NCBI RefSeq assembly: GCF_902499115.1
Contig: NZ_CABVPN010000024.1
Location: forward strand, 69,481 to 133,480
DNA: 64,000 bases
Direction: 5' to 3'
Source: Burkholderia diffusa
GTDB taxonomy: Bacteria > Pseudomonadota > Gammaproteobacteria > Burkholderiales > Burkholderiaceae
Position numbers and translations under genes: made by a program. Below, in pieces: positions 63,044 through 64,000 of this stretch; the stretch's first letter is position 1, and each line of letters begins with the position of its first letter. Under the pieces are notes generated by a model, which saw nothing but the letters and a program-made list of their open reading frames with translations, had not been told where the DNA came from and did no database searches.

Positions 63044-63442
63044 GCCAGGAAGGCTGCTCGCGCGTTCCGAGCGGAGATCGACAAGGTCGAGGACCCTGCC
63101 GCCGACAAGAAGACGGAGAAAGCCCGTACGGCCTTCGCGCTGACCGTCCGCCAGCTTTGTGACGGCTACAAGGGAAAGGCGATGGTCATTCTCGCCGAAG
63201 GGTCGATCTACATCCTGAACTGGGCCATCGAGAATATGGTGAATCCGAACCTCGGTTCACTGGAAGCTCGAAAGGCCACGCCAGCCGACATCATCTACAT
63301 GCTTGAAACCAGCGGGAAATCGTGGAGCGCCTGTAATCGAGTGCTGACGACGATCACGGTCCTGTTTGACCATGCGATTACATCCCGTGGTTGCAAGACG
63401 GCTTGCAACCGACGCTCGGGGATTGCGCCGACGTCGATCTGA
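63044..63442 (+). pseudogene. Tyrosine-recombinase (integrase) remnant
   Basis: About 133 codons are open without a proper start: ARKAARAFRAEIDKVEDPAA, then TVRQLCDGYKGKAM, NPNLGSLEARKATPADIIYM and NRVLTTITVLFDHAI. This is the arm-linker and SAM-like core-binding part of P4-type integrases. The catalytic domain (R, HxxR, Y) is missing: the frame changes to unrelated sequence and stops at 63442. It is therefore a truncated relic of an integrated element. No tRNA or attachment repeat was seen on either side. Confidence 0.6.
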
Positions 63443-63637
63443 CCGGTGCAAAAGCTGCCGACATGCTGAAGTGCTCGGCAACGGGGGTTTGGAAACCATC
63501 CTCGGTTGTATGAGCCTCAAGGTTTCCATCGTGTGATCAACCACTCATTGAAAAGAAGGATATAGCGCCCCTCAGGAATACTGAGATAAATTGCGCAGCC
63601 ACGCGACTAAGATCGTGGTTTCTGAGTGGGGAAAACA
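63443..63637. other. Debris between the integrase remnant and the PAAR gene
   Basis: A plus-strand scrap from about 63384 to a TGA at 63513 reads DVDLTGAKAADMLKCSATGV, similar to the N-terminal helix-turn-helix of small phage regulators, but has no start codon. The remainder is A/T-richer and empty up to the ribosome site of the PAAR gene. Confidence 0.35.
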
Positions 63638-63991
63638 ATGCAAAGAAGAATCGCGTCTGTGGGCGACGTTTTGTCCAGTGGTGGCATCGTTCTACCTGCG
63701 GATGGACCACCGATGACATTCATGGGTCATCAAGTCGCCCTGATCGGAGGTCAAGCATTTTGCACCGCCTGTAAGAGCAACGGCGTCATTGCCAAGTCCG
63801 GGGGACCTTACCGCTTACAGTTCTTAGCGGAAGTTGCCCTGGATGGCGACATCGTAATGTGCAAATGCCCGAGGCCACCGCGCATTATTGCTGCGCTTAG
63901 TGGTGAGTCATCGTGCGACGACAACCTAGTGTCCTGTTCCGCTGATTCGCGAGCAAAGTCGATGCAGCTTTTCGAGGATGGAATCGGCTGA
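63638..63991 (+). CDS. PAAR-domain protein with a short extension
   Basis: 117 residues: MQRRIASVGDVLSSGGIVLP, MTFMGHQVALIGGQAFCTAC and later DIVMCKCPRPPRIIAAL, a PAAR-like fold with Cys residues in place of some His, then a 25-residue Ser/Asp/Cys-rich tail. GGGGAAAA precedes the ATG; a GTG four codons earlier is possible. It differs from the PAAR protein at 29395-29661. It follows an integrase relic and may begin a second T6SS effector module that continues to the right of the window. Confidence 0.75.
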   Translation: MQRRIASVGDVLSSGGIVLPADGPPMTFMGHQVALIGGQAFCTACKSNGVIAKSGGPYRLQFLAEVALDGDIVMCKCPRPPRIIAALSGESSCDDNLVSCSADSRAKSMQLFEDGIG

Positions 63992-64000
63992 GGCGGTCCA

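Noticed and set aside
63001..63640. tRNA gene or attachment site next to the integrase remnant
   Set aside because: No cloverleaf-capable sequence or direct repeat was seen between the peroxidase gene and the PAAR gene.

Overview
The window reads as chromosomal DNA from a Burkholderia species, most likely of the Burkholderia cepacia complex. This is an inference from the high GC content, codon usage, and gene set: an exopolysaccharide export locus with a fused tyrosine autokinase, pcaQ-pcaHG, an iaaA-gsiABCD type operon, BetT, an orphan VgrG island and a general porin. No rRNA or tRNA gene and no CRISPR array was seen.

Layout. (1) 1-12.5 kb: exopolysaccharide locus. Reading leftward are wza, wzc and wzy, then an acyltransferase cut by the window edge. 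Around them are a small exported protein, a two-domain alpha/beta hydrolase, a Wzx flippase and a secreted GH3 glycosidase. The order of export protein, kinase, membrane protein and acyltransferase resembles, from memory, the c-di-GMP regulated Bep cluster of B. cenocepacia; glycosyltransferases would lie left of the window. (2) 12.5-18.1 kb: housekeeping genes (IMPACT protein, PPK2, gamma-glutamyltransferase) mixed with decaying genes: a frameshifted membrane protein, outer-membrane protein debris and a membrane hydrolase split by an in-frame TGA. (3) 18.5-29.7 kb: an orphan type VI secretion island of lower GC content. It runs VgrG, DUF4123 adaptor, VasX/BTH_I2691-like pore-forming effector, five overlapping paralogous membrane proteins, PAAR tip. 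The five paralogues alternate in type (A-B-A-B'-A), so the array grew by duplication of a two-gene unit; they are the probable immunity proteins and the most interesting feature here. (4) 30.1-36.8 kb: Lhr-type helicase, an APC permease and a HigBA-like toxin-antitoxin pair. (5) 37-40.4 kb: pcaQ and pcaHG (protocatechuate ring cleavage), with a 60-bp regulatory element present twice and two orphan terminators downstream. (6) 40.4-50.8 kb: an AraC regulator and a leftward operon of RpiR regulator, isoaspartyl peptidase, glutathione/peptide ABC transporter (gsiA-D), P1 peptidase and M55 D-aminopeptidase. (7) 51-56.3 kb: rightward MFS transporter, GH31 glycosidase and porin, preceded by repeated TTCG dyads. 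(8) 56.5-63 kb: BetT and a small membrane protein, a frameshifted methyltransferase behind a MerR/SoxR-type promoter, a lipoprotein phosphoesterase and a di-haem cytochrome c peroxidase. (9) 63-64 kb: integrase remnant, then a second PAAR gene at the edge.

Functional picture. The export locus would assemble and ship a surface polysaccharide. The T6SS island supplies a membrane-attacking toxin with an expanded immunity set. The pca and gsi operons serve aromatic and peptide catabolism. The MFS-GH31-porin operon looks like uptake and hydrolysis of an alpha-linked glycoside. Several genes carry single frame-breaking changes, so either the sequence contains errors or this part of the chromosome is undergoing local decay.
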